From contig NZ_CP025803.1 of NCBI RefSeq assembly GCF_003352065.1, forward strand, positions 3,451,574 to 3,515,573: a DNA stretch of 64,000 nucleotides, in the 5' to 3' direction. Origin of the DNA: Sulfitobacter sp. SK011 (GTDB lineage: Bacteria; Pseudomonadota; Alphaproteobacteria; Rhodobacterales; Rhodobacteraceae). The notes under the pieces were generated by a model. It was not told the DNA's origin, ran no database searches, and saw nothing but the letters and a program-made list of their open reading frames with translations. Both the position numbers and the translations under genes were made by a program. Below, piece after piece: positions 8,535-17,387 of the stretch. The number at the start of each line of letters is the position of its first letter. Positions within the stretch are counted from its first letter, which is position 1.

Positions 8535-8747
8535 TTAACCTCGCAACCGGTTGAACAAGCGCCGCAGCAGATAGCTGCGACCCTGCGACAGCGCGGTGAA
8601 GGCCAGGCCGATCTGCAGCGACTGTCTCAAACTTGCATTGAGGCCAACAGCGGGAAACACCAGCAACTGGCCCAGGATCGCCAGAACATAGCCCAGAACC
8701 ACGTTCGTCGCCGCCTCCACCCCTGACATGATCCGCGATTGCCTCAT
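8535..8747 (-). CDS. Small phage membrane protein, DUF7220-like
   Basis: 70 residues starting MRQSRIMSGVEAATNVVLG. Two hydrophobic helices are visible (ATNVVLGYVLAILGQLLVF and SLQIGLAFTALSQ), with a basic tail (RSYLLRRLFNRLRG). Its ATG overlaps the stop of the methyltransferase frame in an ATGA arrangement, which supports a real start. Proteins of this size and pattern are common just after a ParB-methyltransferase gene in Rhodobacteraceae prophages. Function unknown; the DUF7220 assignment is from memory. Confidence 0.65.
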   Translation of the reverse strand: MRQSRIMSGVEAATNVVLGYVLAILGQLLVFPAVGLNASLRQSLQIGLAFTALSQGRSYLLRRLFNRLRG

Positions 8748-10024
8748 GCCGGGACCTCCGTGCCACGCTCCACTGCAATCTGCGAGAAGTTGCGGCCATC
8801 CCCCTCCAGCACCGCATCCTTGCCAGTGAGCGCCTGCCACCGCAGCACCGCCACATCGACATAGGCCGGGTCCAGCTCCATTGCGTAACAGACCCGGCCA
8901 GAGGTCTCGGCAGCGATGATCGAGGTGCCTGATCCCGAGAACGGCTCGTAGATCGCCTGCCCCCGGTTGGAGTTGTTCAGCATCGGGCGACGCATGCACT
9001 CCACCGGCTTTTGGGTGCCGTGGATCGTGGTCGCGTCCTGGTCGCGGCTGGGGATCGACCAGAGTGTCGATTACTTGCGGTCGCCGGACCAGTGCCCTTT
9101 TCCGCGCACTGCATACCAGGCAGGCTCGTGTTGCCAGTGGTAGTGACCCCGGGAGAGCACGTGGCGTTCCTTGGCCCAGATGATCTGGGAGCGAATATCG
9201 AACCCGGTAGCGATAAGGCTCTCGGCGACTGTGGTTGCGTGCAACGCCCCATGCCAGACATAGGCCACGTCCCTTGGGAATAGCGCCCAGGCCTCGCGCC
9301 AGTCGGCCCGGTCGTCATTCAGCACCTTGCCGGTCCGCTTTGTCTCAGAGGCCCCTGCCCGGTTGCGCCAGTCAGGATCGTAATTCACGCCGAATGGCGG
9401 GTCTGTTGCCATCAGATGCGGTTTGACCCCGTTCAGCAGGCGCTCCACGCAGGTCCTGTCGGTGGCATCGCCGCAGAGAAGCCGGTGCGCGCCCAGACAC
9501 CACAGATCGCCGAGACGCGAGACAGGCACCTCAGGGGGATCGGGCGTCGCCTCCTCCTTGGGGTCAGACTGGCCAAGGCCCAGCAACTCGTCCAGCTCGA
9601 GACTGCCAAAGCCCAGGTCGCCAAGATCGACCCCCAACTCCCCGAGATCACCCAGTTCCAGTCGCAGCAGTTCCCTGTCCCAGCCTGCCTGTTCTGCAAG
9701 CTTGTTATCGGCCAGAACGAAGGCCCGCTTCTGGGCTTCGCTCAGGTGGTCAAGCTCGATCACCGGTACCGATGCAATACCGAGTTTGCGCGCCGCCATG
9801 ACCCGACCGTGCCCGGCGATGATGCCGTTCGCCCCGTCCACCGGCACCGGGTTGTTGAAGCCAAACTCCCGGATCGACCCTGCGATGAGCACGACCTGCG
9901 CCTCGCTGTGGGTGCGGGCATTGCGGGCGTAGGGGATCAGGTCCGAAACGGGGCATTGGCGGATATCCGTGGCCCCGGTCACTGCAGACTCCGTCGATGT
10001 TCTGGTCGCTGTTCTGGCCGCCAT
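8744..10024 (-). pseudogene. ParB-methyltransferase fusion gene broken by an in-frame TAA
   Basis: One frame of 426 codons from the ATG at 10024 to 8744 has a single TAA at 9071-9073 (codon 318). Before the stop it reads GKGHWSGDRK and after it STLWSIPSRDQDATTIHGTQK, exactly the conserved region where relatives have Q (CAA), so a C-to-T change explains the break. The N-terminal third is ParB-like (IAGHGRVMAARKLG). The rest is a beta-class DNA adenine/cytosine-N4 methyltransferase with motif IV (DPPFGV) before the stop and the SAM-binding motif I (YEPFSGSGT) after it. The truncated product therefore lacks the SAM site and should be inactive. A strong AGGAG ribosome site precedes the start. In phages these proteins modify DNA against restriction. 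Confidence 0.88.
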
Positions 10025-10386
10025 GACCCCCCGCTCCTGAAAAGATGTCTCTTCAGAGGCATTCTATCTGATGCAGCAAGCCATTGTAATCATGACAATA
10101 AAACGACACGCGACGTCATGCGCCGACATTTTGGGGAACCACAATCCATCTGCCGGCGCGCGGCAGGATACCTTTAACGGGAGTTCTGCATGGTATCTGG
10201 AACCGCCCTACTTCGCCGGTCGTTAAACAAGACTTGCTTCATTTGCAGCAGGGCAAAGCTGTTCTTCGCTACGGCGTGCGAAGAGGTCTGCTCTGCGGGA
10301 CAAACCAGAACTTGTCCAAACCGTCAGTCCGCTGTCATAGCGGCAACTTAAACAAACTTAGTCGTGTTAACACCGTGGCGGTACTT
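10025..10386. other. Intergenic region, nothing recognised
   Basis: This gap lies at the upstream edge of the prophage-derived block. It should hold the promoter of the ParB-methyltransferase gene. No frame with coding character and no clear attachment site or RNA gene is visible. Confidence 0.4.
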
Positions 10387-11412
10387 TCAGCGGTAGCCCC
10401 AAATACAATCCGTAGCAGTGCCCAAACTAATTGCTTCGAACATTGGCTTCCTCCCCCGTGAAACTTCCGTTGCCATTTTGCGCAATTTTGATGCTGATGG
10501 GCGGTTGGGATTTTTGCTGAGGTAAACTGGTATCCAACCCAAAGACCATGTGTGGTTTTTGCGCCTGTATCCATTAAATCCCGATGGCTTGCTCGCAATC
10601 ACATCTGTCCACCAGTTGACTGCATCATGAACGGTGCGGCCCTTGTACTTGGCATTGAAGGCATCGACGCCGAGATTTTCCAACATAGCAGCTCCTTCAA
10701 TGACCGGAGCGAGGGTTTCGTTGTATTCGTCCTCCAAGCTCAATGCACTCAAGGCAACATTTTTGTGGTCACTATGCCTCTTAAGTTGGCCGATGTTGCC
10801 AATGACAAATGGCAGCGCTTGCTGCCAGTTCTTCTGCCCAGCCTTTTTCAGCCGTTTGTCATTTGTAACCGAGCCCCAACTTATGAGGGCAACCCCTGAT
10901 GCGGCGCGGCTGTCAGGCGCACTATTGCCCTTACGCTGCATTTGATTTTTAACCATTGGCTTGCCCCAAGCAATGAGAGTATCCCGCTCGTCAGATGTCA
11001 GTAATCCTTTCGAGTCCATGTAAGTGACATAAATCGCAGTGAGTTTAAGAATTGTAGCTTGAATGTAGAACGGCGAGTTTCCAGACTTATAGCTGGCCTG
11101 TGTGTATGTCTTGGCCGCAGCCACTTTCAGTATGTAGTTTTTGAATGCTTGTACATCTTTCCCTGCCATCGTGCGCGATATTCCAATGCCGTAGTAATGC
11201 GTGAAGTTAACGCCATCATCATTTGGGAATGGCCTGCGCACGATGGACTGCGATAACTTAAAAGGGTTCACACCAGAAAAGCTTCCACCACATGTTCGAA
11301 CACTACTTGGTGGCTCCCAAAACGAATTGTTCTGCGCGACTGTCGTCGCGGGATACACAAATGCAAATAATACAATCACGAAAAGGGCGCATTGGTAAAA
11401 TCTTGTCAGCAA
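10387..11412 (-). CDS. Secreted protein of unknown function, possibly alginate-lyase-like
   Basis: 341 residues with a clear signal peptide (FYQCALFVIVLFAFVYPATTVAQ, cleavage near AQ-NN). The mature part is rich in helices and aromatic residues, with WEPPSSVRTCGGSFSG, THYYGIGISRTMAGKD, RHSDHKNVALSALSLEDEY and TWSLGWIPVYLSKNPN. The helical layout and the H-x-N-type motif faintly recall the alpha/alpha-barrel of alginate-lyase-type polysaccharide lyases, but I cannot confirm catalytic residues. It sits alone between the prophage block and an insertion sequence and uses more A/T than its neighbours, which suggests accessory origin. Confidence 0.6.
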   Translation of the reverse strand: MLTRFYQCALFVIVLFAFVYPATTVAQNNSFWEPPSSVRTCGGSFSGVNPFKLSQSIVRRPFPNDDGVNFTHYYGIGISRTMAGKDVQAFKNYILKVAAAKTYTQASYKSGNSPFYIQATILKLTAIYVTYMDSKGLLTSDERDTLIAWGKPMVKNQMQRKGNSAPDSRAASGVALISWGSVTNDKRLKKAGQKNWQQALPFVIGNIGQLKRHSDHKNVALSALSLEDEYNETLAPVIEGAAMLENLGVDAFNAKYKGRTVHDAVNWWTDVIASKPSGFNGYRRKNHTWSLGWIPVYLSKNPNRPSASKLRKMATEVSRGRKPMFEAISLGTATDCIWGYR

Positions 11413-11631
11413 AACCGTATCCTCTCCTACCGAGAAAATCGCGACATCTGTCGTTTCTGCAGCCCTAAGGTTAAGCCAACGACTCTCAGCAAGAAAGCTT
11501 TTTTTGCGCTATCACCCATTTTTCCCGGCGACACTGTAATGTTCATTTTGGGCTGATTTTGTTGAAAAACTCCTGCTTGATGAGCGGTGAAGCGGCTGAT
11601 TCAATTCTCCCAAAGAACGGGAGGATTGGGG

Positions 11632-13055
11632 ATGATGGGACCGAGGCAAGAGGCTCAAGCGGCCTTGTTCTACGAGTTTTCGGTGGAGGATCATGTTCCG
11701 CAAGACCACCTTGTACGGTTGATTGATCTGTTTGTTGATCTGACCAGCCTCCGCGCGCATCTGGCGGATTTCTATAGCCACACTGGTCGGCCCTCCATCG
11801 ACCCAGAGCTGCTGATCCGGATGCTGTTGGTTGGCTATTGTTTTGGCAACCGGTCCGAGCGACGGCTTTGCGAGGAGGTGCATCTGAACTTGGCCTATCG
11901 CTGGTTTTGCCGCCTCGATCTGACGGATCGTATCCCGGACCATTCGAGCTTTTCCAAGAATCGTCATGGTCGCTTCCGTGAGAGCGATCTGCTGCGTCAT
12001 GTCTTCGAGACAACCGTGGCACGCTGCATGCAAGAAGGCTTGGTTGGTGGCCAGGGCTTTGCAGTCGATGCCAGCCTGATCAGCGCGGATGTGCAGAAGC
12101 AGAACTCGAGCAACCCAGAGGATTGGGCAGCACGCGAGATTGATCCCGATGATGCACCGTGTGCCGTCTGCGAGTACCTCGATACGCTGGACGACGAAGC
12201 TTTCGGTGCGGCGACCTCCGCAAAGCCCAAGTTCACAGCCCATGCTCACCCTGCCAACCAATGGACAGCAGCGCGCAAAGGCCCTGCGTTCTTTGCGTAT
12301 TCCGACAATTACCTCATCGACACGGACCATGGGATCATCGTTGATGTGGATGCCAGCCGGTCGAACAAGACCGCTGAGGTCGGCGCGATGAGGAAGATGC
12401 TGGACCGGACCGAAGAGCGCTTTGGCGTGAAGCCCGATTGGATCGCGGCAGATACGGCCTACGGGTCTTCCGACACTCTGGTCTGGCTGGCATTAAAGCA
12501 CCAAATCCTCCCCTTCATCCCGGTCTTCCATTGCCCGGCAGGCGATTGCATAGCAATCTGCCGAGAGGGAACAAAGGCGAACGGACCGACGGAACCTTCT
12601 CACGATCCGACTTCACATGGGACGACGAGAACGACCGGTACATTTGCCCGGGCGGCAAAGAGATGCGGCATACATGGAGGATCTATTCTGATCCGAAACG
12701 GAATGCGCCAGTTTGGAGGTCCCGAAACTATCGGGCGCTGAAATCAGACTGCTCAGGGTGCGAGTTAAAAGCAAAGTGCTGCCCCAACGCCGAAACGCGT
12801 TCGGTCCATCGCGATAAATATGAGATCGTCAGAGACTTCGCTCGCCAATGCACTGCATCAGACTTCAACCCCAAGGCCCAGGCGCGACGCAAAAAGGTCG
12901 AGATGCTCTTTGCCCACCTCAAACGCATCCTCGGCCTGGGACGGCTCCGCTTGCGAGGGCCATGCGGCGTTCAAGACGAATTTACCCTCGCAGCCACCGC
13001 CCAAAACCTCCGAAAACTCGCAAAGCTCAAGCCGATGGAACCAGCCGCTGGTTGA
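11632..13055 (+). pseudogene. IS1182-family transposase, interrupted by a short palindromic insert
   Basis: The frame starts MMGPRQEAQAALFYEF at 11632 and is normal up to HQILPFIPVF near 12528. After that the expected sequence (KGERTDGTFSRSDFTWDD) continues in another frame up to the stop at 13055. The N-terminal part contains the DDE-type features GQGFAVDASLISAD and IAADTAYGSSDTL, and the C-terminal part KVEMLFAHLKRILGLGRLRLRG. Between the two halves lies about 40 bases of palindromic sequence (12531-12569) that is not part of the family protein. Members of this family use a single frame, so programmed frameshifting is not the likely explanation. Confidence 0.85.
12531..12569. repeat. Short palindromic insert inside the transposase gene
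   Basis: The segment folds into a hairpin: CGGCAG (12536-12541) pairs with CTGCCG (12558-12563), ATTGC (12545-12549) pairs with GCAAT (12553-12557), with a three-base bulge and an ATA loop. It is flanked by TTGCC on the left and AGAGGG on the right. Its size and palindromic form resemble the small dispersed palindromes of some alphaproteobacterial genomes. It separates two good halves of the transposase gene, so it arrived after the IS. Confidence 0.65.
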
Positions 13056-13415
13056 ACCTGCGGCTACACTTCAGACATCTGAACGAAATCAAACCGATAC
13101 CGCAAACAGACGCACCGAAATTAACGACTTTTTCAACGAAATCGGCGGGAACTGGATATTCGCTGCGGGTTCAAACCAGTCGCGTCGGGACATTAAATTC
13201 AGACATTGAGAAAACCAAATGCAAGGTTTTTCTGTAGTGCCACAGGTCTGTTCTGAACCTAATGTATCGATTACTGCGAAGAATATGACCGACAGCATAG
13301 CTCCCCGCGGAGCCAGCTTTGCTCCAACCGAAGTCAGTCAGGCAGACTTGTGGTTTGCCAACATATGATACCAAATGCTGGCAGTTTCCGCCCCTCTTAC
13401 CCGGAGTGTAATCAG

Positions 13416-14612
13416 ATGAAAATCACTGCCCTTGAAACTGTGCGCATCGCAGAGCGACCAAATCTAATCTGGGTTCTCGTCCAGACAGATGCGGGCATCA
13501 CCGGGTTGGGAGAGACGTTTTTCGGGGCTGGCTCTGTAGAGGCCCATATCCATGACTGGATTGCGCCAAAGGTCATCGGGCAGGATCCGCTACAAATAGA
13601 CCGGTTGGCCGCCGACCTTGTGACCTATGTCGGTTTTCGCTCGGCCGGAGCAGAGATGCGCGGAAACTCTGCTTTTGATATCGCCCTTTGGGATATTTTC
13701 GGCAAAGCGACCGGCCAACCCATTGCGCAGCTATTAGGTGGTTTCACGCGGTCCTCTATCCGGACCTACAACACTTGTGCTGGCACAGATTATGTCAAGA
13801 AAACCTCGGGGCAGATTACCGCAAACTATGCCCTCGGGCAGGACAATGGCGGTTATGACGACCTGAACGGATTTTTGCACCGCGCCGATGAGCTTGCCTT
13901 GTCGCTGCTGGATGAAGGTATCACGGCCATGAAGATTTGGCCCTTCGATCAGGCGGCAGAGAAAAGCCGAGGGCAGTATATTTCAAGCGAAGATATGAAA
14001 GCTGCCATTGCGCCTGTCGAAAAGATACGCAAAGCGGTCGGGGACAAGATGGATATCATGATGGAATTTCATGGCATGTGGCAACTTTTGCCCGCCATCC
14101 AAATCGCGCGCGCGCTCGAACCCTACGACACATTCTGGCACGAGGACCCAATCCGCATGGACAGTCTTTCAAGCCTGAAACGCTATGCCGACGCGTCCAA
14201 ATCGCCGATTTCGGCCTCTGAGACTCTGGCCACGCGCTGGGGGTTCCGCGACCTTTTGGAAACTGGGGCAGGCGGAATTATCATGCTCGACATCAGTTGG
14301 TGCGGCGGCCTTTCTGAGGCCCGCAAAATCGCGTCGATGGCCGAAGCTTGGCATCTGCCCGTTGCCCCACATGACTGCACGGGGCCTGTGGTTCTTGCGG
14401 CCTCGACCCATCTTTCGCTGAACGCGACCAACGCGCTGGTGCAGGAAAGCGTGCGGGCGTTCTACAAGACTTGGTACCGCGATATCGTCACAGCTTTGCC
14501 AGAGGTCAAAGACGGGCTGATCACCGTTCCGCCCGGTCCCGGTCTTGGACTGGAGTTAAACCCTGATTTGGACCGCGTTTTTGAAACGACACGCCGGATC
14601 ACAATCGCCTAG
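13416..14612 (+). CDS. Mandelate racemase/muconate lactonizing family sugar-acid dehydratase
   Basis: A 398-residue enolase-superfamily enzyme. I start it at the ATG at 13416 (MKITALETVRIAERPN), which has GGAG 10 bases upstream. The barrel carries the expected metal ligands and bases: a lysine at MKIWPFDQ, glutamates at MMEFHGMW, FWHEDPIR and SASETLATR, and a histidine at VAPHDCTGP. Such enzymes dehydrate sugar acids to 2-keto-3-deoxy acids. The neighbouring gluconokinase, LacI regulator and TRAP transporter support a sugar-acid substrate (an aldonate or related lactone), but the exact one cannot be read from the sequence. Its stop overlaps the 3' end of the convergent lacI gene by four bases. 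Confidence 0.88.
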   Translation: MKITALETVRIAERPNLIWVLVQTDAGITGLGETFFGAGSVEAHIHDWIAPKVIGQDPLQIDRLAADLVTYVGFRSAGAEMRGNSAFDIALWDIFGKATGQPIAQLLGGFTRSSIRTYNTCAGTDYVKKTSGQITANYALGQDNGGYDDLNGFLHRADELALSLLDEGITAMKIWPFDQAAEKSRGQYISSEDMKAAIAPVEKIRKAVGDKMDIMMEFHGMWQLLPAIQIARALEPYDTFWHEDPIRMDSLSSLKRYADASKSPISASETLATRWGFRDLLETGAGGIIMLDISWCGGLSEARKIASMAEAWHLPVAPHDCTGPVVLAASTHLSLNATNALVQESVRAFYKTWYRDIVTALPEVKDGLITVPPGPGLGLELNPDLDRVFETTRRITIA

Positions 14613-15619
14613 CCCTTCCTTAGAGTCGATGCGCGAATTTTGAGGTCAAATCCAAGGTCGATATTGCGGTTCTCGGGCGTTGGTGCGCCTGCATTCCGGT
14701 CCAGAATATATTGCGCAGCGCGCGCGCCGATCTCGGCCCGCGGTGTATTCACCGAAGTGATCGCTGGCTGCATCTGCGAGGTCGTGCCTAAATCGTTAAA
14801 GCCGCAAATCCCCATATCCTGCGGGATGCGGATATTGCGCCGATGACATTCAAGCGCGATGCCGACAGCAACGTCATCGTTGTTACAAAAGACACCATCA
14901 CAATCTGGGACAACTTCAAGCAGTGATCCCAAGAGGTGGCGGCCAATCTCGACACTCGATTTTTGGGGTGTTGTAATTAGCAAAGCCTCATCAAACAGCC
15001 CATGCTGTTCCATAATATGGCGATACCCCGCCATCCGTTGCTGCGTCCGCGGGTCCATGCGGGTGCCGACAAATGCGATCCGCCGAAAGCCTTGTGCGAT
15101 CATATGTGCGACGGCCTCGGAGGCTGCGCGAAAATTGGAGAAGCCGACAATGACATCAATCGGGTTCTCGGAGGTATCCATAACCTGCACAATCGGGCAA
15201 TCGGCGGCCGTCAGCATCTGGCGGGATTTCTCGGTCTGGTCCACGCCCGCGATGATGATTCCTGCGGGCTTGAGGGTCAAGAATCTTGGGATCATCGCTT
15301 CTTCGGTGAGTGCGCTATAGCCGGTATTGCCGATTTGGACCGAATACTTCGTGCCTTCGATCACGCTGCTTGCGCCCGCAAGGACATCTGAAAAGACGTA
15401 GTTCGAAAACGAAGGTACCAGCACGCCAATCACTGAAGACCGTTTTGACGCGAGCGTTGATGCGGCGGCGTCTGGCACATAGCCTAGTTTTTCAACGGCG
15501 GCAAAAACACGGTCGCGCAAGGCTTTGGACACGCGATCTGGATCACGCAAGGCACGTGATACCGTGATTGCGCTAACTCCTGATTCTTTTCCGACGTCAA
15601 TAAGTGTCGGCTTTTTCAC
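14609..15619 (-). CDS. LacI-family transcriptional regulator
   Basis: 336 residues from a GTG at 15619 (VKKPTLIDVGKESG), with AGGA nine bases upstream; a longer frame from 15697 starts in hydrophobic sequence that does not fit the family. The N-terminal DNA-binding domain has the typical GVSAITVSRALRDPDRVS helix-turn-helix and the AASTLASKRSS hinge. The C-terminal part is a sugar-binding periplasmic-type fold (IGVLVPSFSNYVFSDVL, CNNDDVAVGIALEC, GICGFNDLG). It resembles GntR of gluconate metabolism. It is divergent from the gluconokinase gene and probably represses the cluster until a sugar acid binds. Confidence 0.92.
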   Translation of the reverse strand: MKKPTLIDVGKESGVSAITVSRALRDPDRVSKALRDRVFAAVEKLGYVPDAAASTLASKRSSVIGVLVPSFSNYVFSDVLAGASSVIEGTKYSVQIGNTGYSALTEEAMIPRFLTLKPAGIIIAGVDQTEKSRQMLTAADCPIVQVMDTSENPIDVIVGFSNFRAASEAVAHMIAQGFRRIAFVGTRMDPRTQQRMAGYRHIMEQHGLFDEALLITTPQKSSVEIGRHLLGSLLEVVPDCDGVFCNNDDVAVGIALECHRRNIRIPQDMGICGFNDLGTTSQMQPAITSVNTPRAEIGARAAQYILDRNAGAPTPENRNIDLGFDLKIRASTLRKG

Positions 15620-15683
15620 TGTGTTTTTCCTGTCATCGCTATGTTTATAACCTAAAAATAGCACCATACAAAAGATAATTGAC

Positions 15684-15703
15684 AAATGATTGCGCAAACA
15701 TTT
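15684..15703. promoter_or_regulatory. Predicted LacI-family operator
   Basis: AAATGATTGC at 15684-15693 is followed directly by GCAAACATTT at 15694-15703. The two halves are reverse complements at nine of ten positions around a central CG, the shape of LacI/GntR-family operators. It sits in the gap between the divergent lacI and gluconokinase genes, where it could control both. Confidence 0.7.
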
Positions 15704-15730
15704 AGAAATTAATTAACGGGGGGATTAGAC

Positions 15731-16267
15731 ATGGCCACTGAAAGCCAGCATTACGCGATCATCATTATGGGCGTCTGTGGCGTTGGTAAAACCTCTGTCG
15801 GGCGCACGCTTGCTGCGCGCCTGGGTGCGCGGTTTATCGAGGCTGATGATTACCATTCAGACGAGAACCGAAATGCGATGGCGCAAGGCATTCCCCTGTC
15901 GGATGAAATGCGGTTGCCATGGCTTGAGCGTTTGTCAGTCGCGGCCGAGACGGCCCGTCAGACAGAAACCGTCGTCATGGCTTGCTCTGCGCTCAAGCGC
16001 AGTTATCGCGATTTATTGCGTGATGGAATCAAGAATCCGCAGTTCGTCTTTCTGAACGGCAACCGCGATCTCATCGCGGAGCGTATTTCCAAAAGGTCGG
16101 ATCACTTCATGCCCCTGTCTCTTTTGGATAGTCAGATCGCCATTCTAGAACTGCCGACACCGGACGAGCATGTGCTGTCTGTCGATATCGCGCCTTCAAA
16201 ATCTGTTGTGGACGACACCGTCGAACAGACAGTCCGCAGCCATTCGTTTTTTCACCAGACTACTTGA
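15731..16267 (+). CDS. gntK: Gluconokinase
   Basis: A 178-residue P-loop kinase starting MATESQHYAIIIMGVCG, with Walker A GVCGVGKTS, the substrate region FIEADDYHSDENRNAMAQG and CSALKRSYRDLLR. The size and motifs are those of GntK, which phosphorylates D-gluconate to 6-phosphogluconate for the Entner-Doudoroff or pentose phosphate route. It is the first plus-strand gene after the LacI operator and is followed 31 bases later by the TRAP binding-protein gene, so it probably heads the transport operon. A related sugar acid could be the true substrate. Confidence 0.9.
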   Translation: MATESQHYAIIIMGVCGVGKTSVGRTLAARLGARFIEADDYHSDENRNAMAQGIPLSDEMRLPWLERLSVAAETARQTETVVMACSALKRSYRDLLRDGIKNPQFVFLNGNRDLIAERISKRSDHFMPLSLLDSQIAILELPTPDEHVLSVDIAPSKSVVDDTVEQTVRSHSFFHQTT

Positions 16268-16298
16268 ACCCGAAACATTGAAAATGAGGAGTATCTCA

Positions 16299-17324
16299 AT
16301 GTCGCTAAACTTCAAAACACTCACGGCAAGCGTCGCCATGGCACTTGGCCTCGCAACCGCTGCAGTCGCGCAAGACTATTCATTGCGCTTCCAGTCATCG
16401 GACCCTGCAGGCAACCCGAACTATGAACTCAAGGTCGAATGGGCCAACAGCGTCAAAGCCTTGACCAATGGTCGGGTCGAGATCGAAATGCTGCCGGTGA
16501 ATTCCATCGTCCAGCACACCGAGACGCAAGACGCAGTTGCTGCCGGTATCATCGACGGCCACATCACTGACACGTCTTATTTCACCGGCAAAGACGCGGC
16601 CTTTGGCCTGATCGCCAACCCCGTTGGCGCATGGTCATCCCCGTATGAGATGTTCGCCTTTCTTGAATATGGCGGCGGCAATGAACTGATGCGCGAAATC
16701 CTTGAACCTTATGGCCTGCACTTTATTGGTGCTACCACACCGGGTCTCGAAGCGTTCATTTCCAAGGTGCCTCTGGACGGCGTTGCTGATCTGGCTGGTC
16801 TGAAGATGCGCGCGCCAGAAGGTCTGGTGCAGCAAGTGTTCGCGGCCGCCGGTGCAGCGCCTGTGAACCTGCCCGGTTCAGAGGTTTTCACCTCGCTTGA
16901 TAAAGGCGTGATCGACGCGGCTGACTACACCGTGTTCTCGACCAACCATGCCCAAGGTATGCATGACGTCGCAACCCATCCGGTCTATCCCGGCTTCCAC
17001 TCTATGCCGCTTGTCGAAGTGTCCATCAACGAAGGGACTTGGGACAGCATGCCAGCAGACATTCAAGCGATCCTGGAAATGTCAGTGCGTGATTTCGCGC
17101 ACAACATGGTCGCAAAGCTGGCTGCCAACGACACGCTTGCAGTGGCTGAAGCCAACGCAGACCCAAACATCACTGTTCATAACTGGTCAGCAGCAGAACG
17201 CGCTAAGTTCCGCACAATTGCCCAAGGCGAATGGAGCAAGGTCGCAAGCCAGTCCCCGAATGCACAGCGCGTCTACGACGTTTTGACAGGCTATCTTGTC
17301 TCGCAAGGCATGATCTCTCAGTAG
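16299..17324 (+). CDS. TRAP transporter solute-binding protein (DctP type)
   Basis: 341 residues from the ATG at 16299, seven bases after GAGGAG. A signal peptide (FKTLTASVAMALGLATAAVAQ) is followed by a DctP fold, with YSLRFQSSDPAGNPNYELK near the start and LAGLKMRAPEGLVQQVF in the middle; the arginine in KMRAP is the usual carboxylate-binding residue. It should capture an organic or sugar acid in the periplasm and hand it to the two membrane subunits downstream. Its ligand is not determined, but the cluster points to a sugar acid. Confidence 0.9.
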   Translation: MSLNFKTLTASVAMALGLATAAVAQDYSLRFQSSDPAGNPNYELKVEWANSVKALTNGRVEIEMLPVNSIVQHTETQDAVAAGIIDGHITDTSYFTGKDAAFGLIANPVGAWSSPYEMFAFLEYGGGNELMREILEPYGLHFIGATTPGLEAFISKVPLDGVADLAGLKMRAPEGLVQQVFAAAGAAPVNLPGSEVFTSLDKGVIDAADYTVFSTNHAQGMHDVATHPVYPGFHSMPLVEVSINEGTWDSMPADIQAILEMSVRDFAHNMVAKLAANDTLAVAEANADPNITVHNWSAAERAKFRTIAQGEWSKVASQSPNAQRVYDVLTGYLVSQGMISQ

Positions 17325-17338
17325 ATCGCGAAAACAAA

Positions 17339-17367
17339 TGCCCTGCCCGCAATGCGCGGGCGGGGCA
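17339..17367 (+). terminator. Strong hairpin between the TRAP binding-protein and membrane genes
   Basis: TGCCCTGCCCGC (17339-17350) pairs with GCGGGCGGGGCA (17356-17367) with one wobble, around a five-base loop. Only a short T stretch follows (AACAATTTT), so it may terminate part of the transcripts or protect the 3' end of the binding-protein mRNA. Either would give more binding protein than membrane subunits. Confidence 0.7.
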
Positions 17368-17387
17368 ACAATTTTAAGGGGGCTTCC

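Larger units (their letters stand above)
11552..13146 (+). mobile_element. IS1182-family insertion sequence
   Basis: About 1.6 kb bounded by imperfect inverted repeats: GCTGATTTTGTTGAAAAA at the left (from 11552) and the reverse complement of a matching sequence, GCCGATTTCGTTGAAAAA, at the right (ending 13146). Between them lies a transposase with the features of the IS1182 group. No target duplication is obvious at the two edges, so the precise ends carry a few bases of uncertainty. The transposase is interrupted, so the copy can move only if another copy supplies the enzyme. Confidence 0.8.

Noticed and set aside
12438..13055. Second transposase frame as a separate gene or programmed frameshift product
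   Set aside because: IS1182 transposases use one frame, and the junction holds a palindromic insert, not a slippery site.
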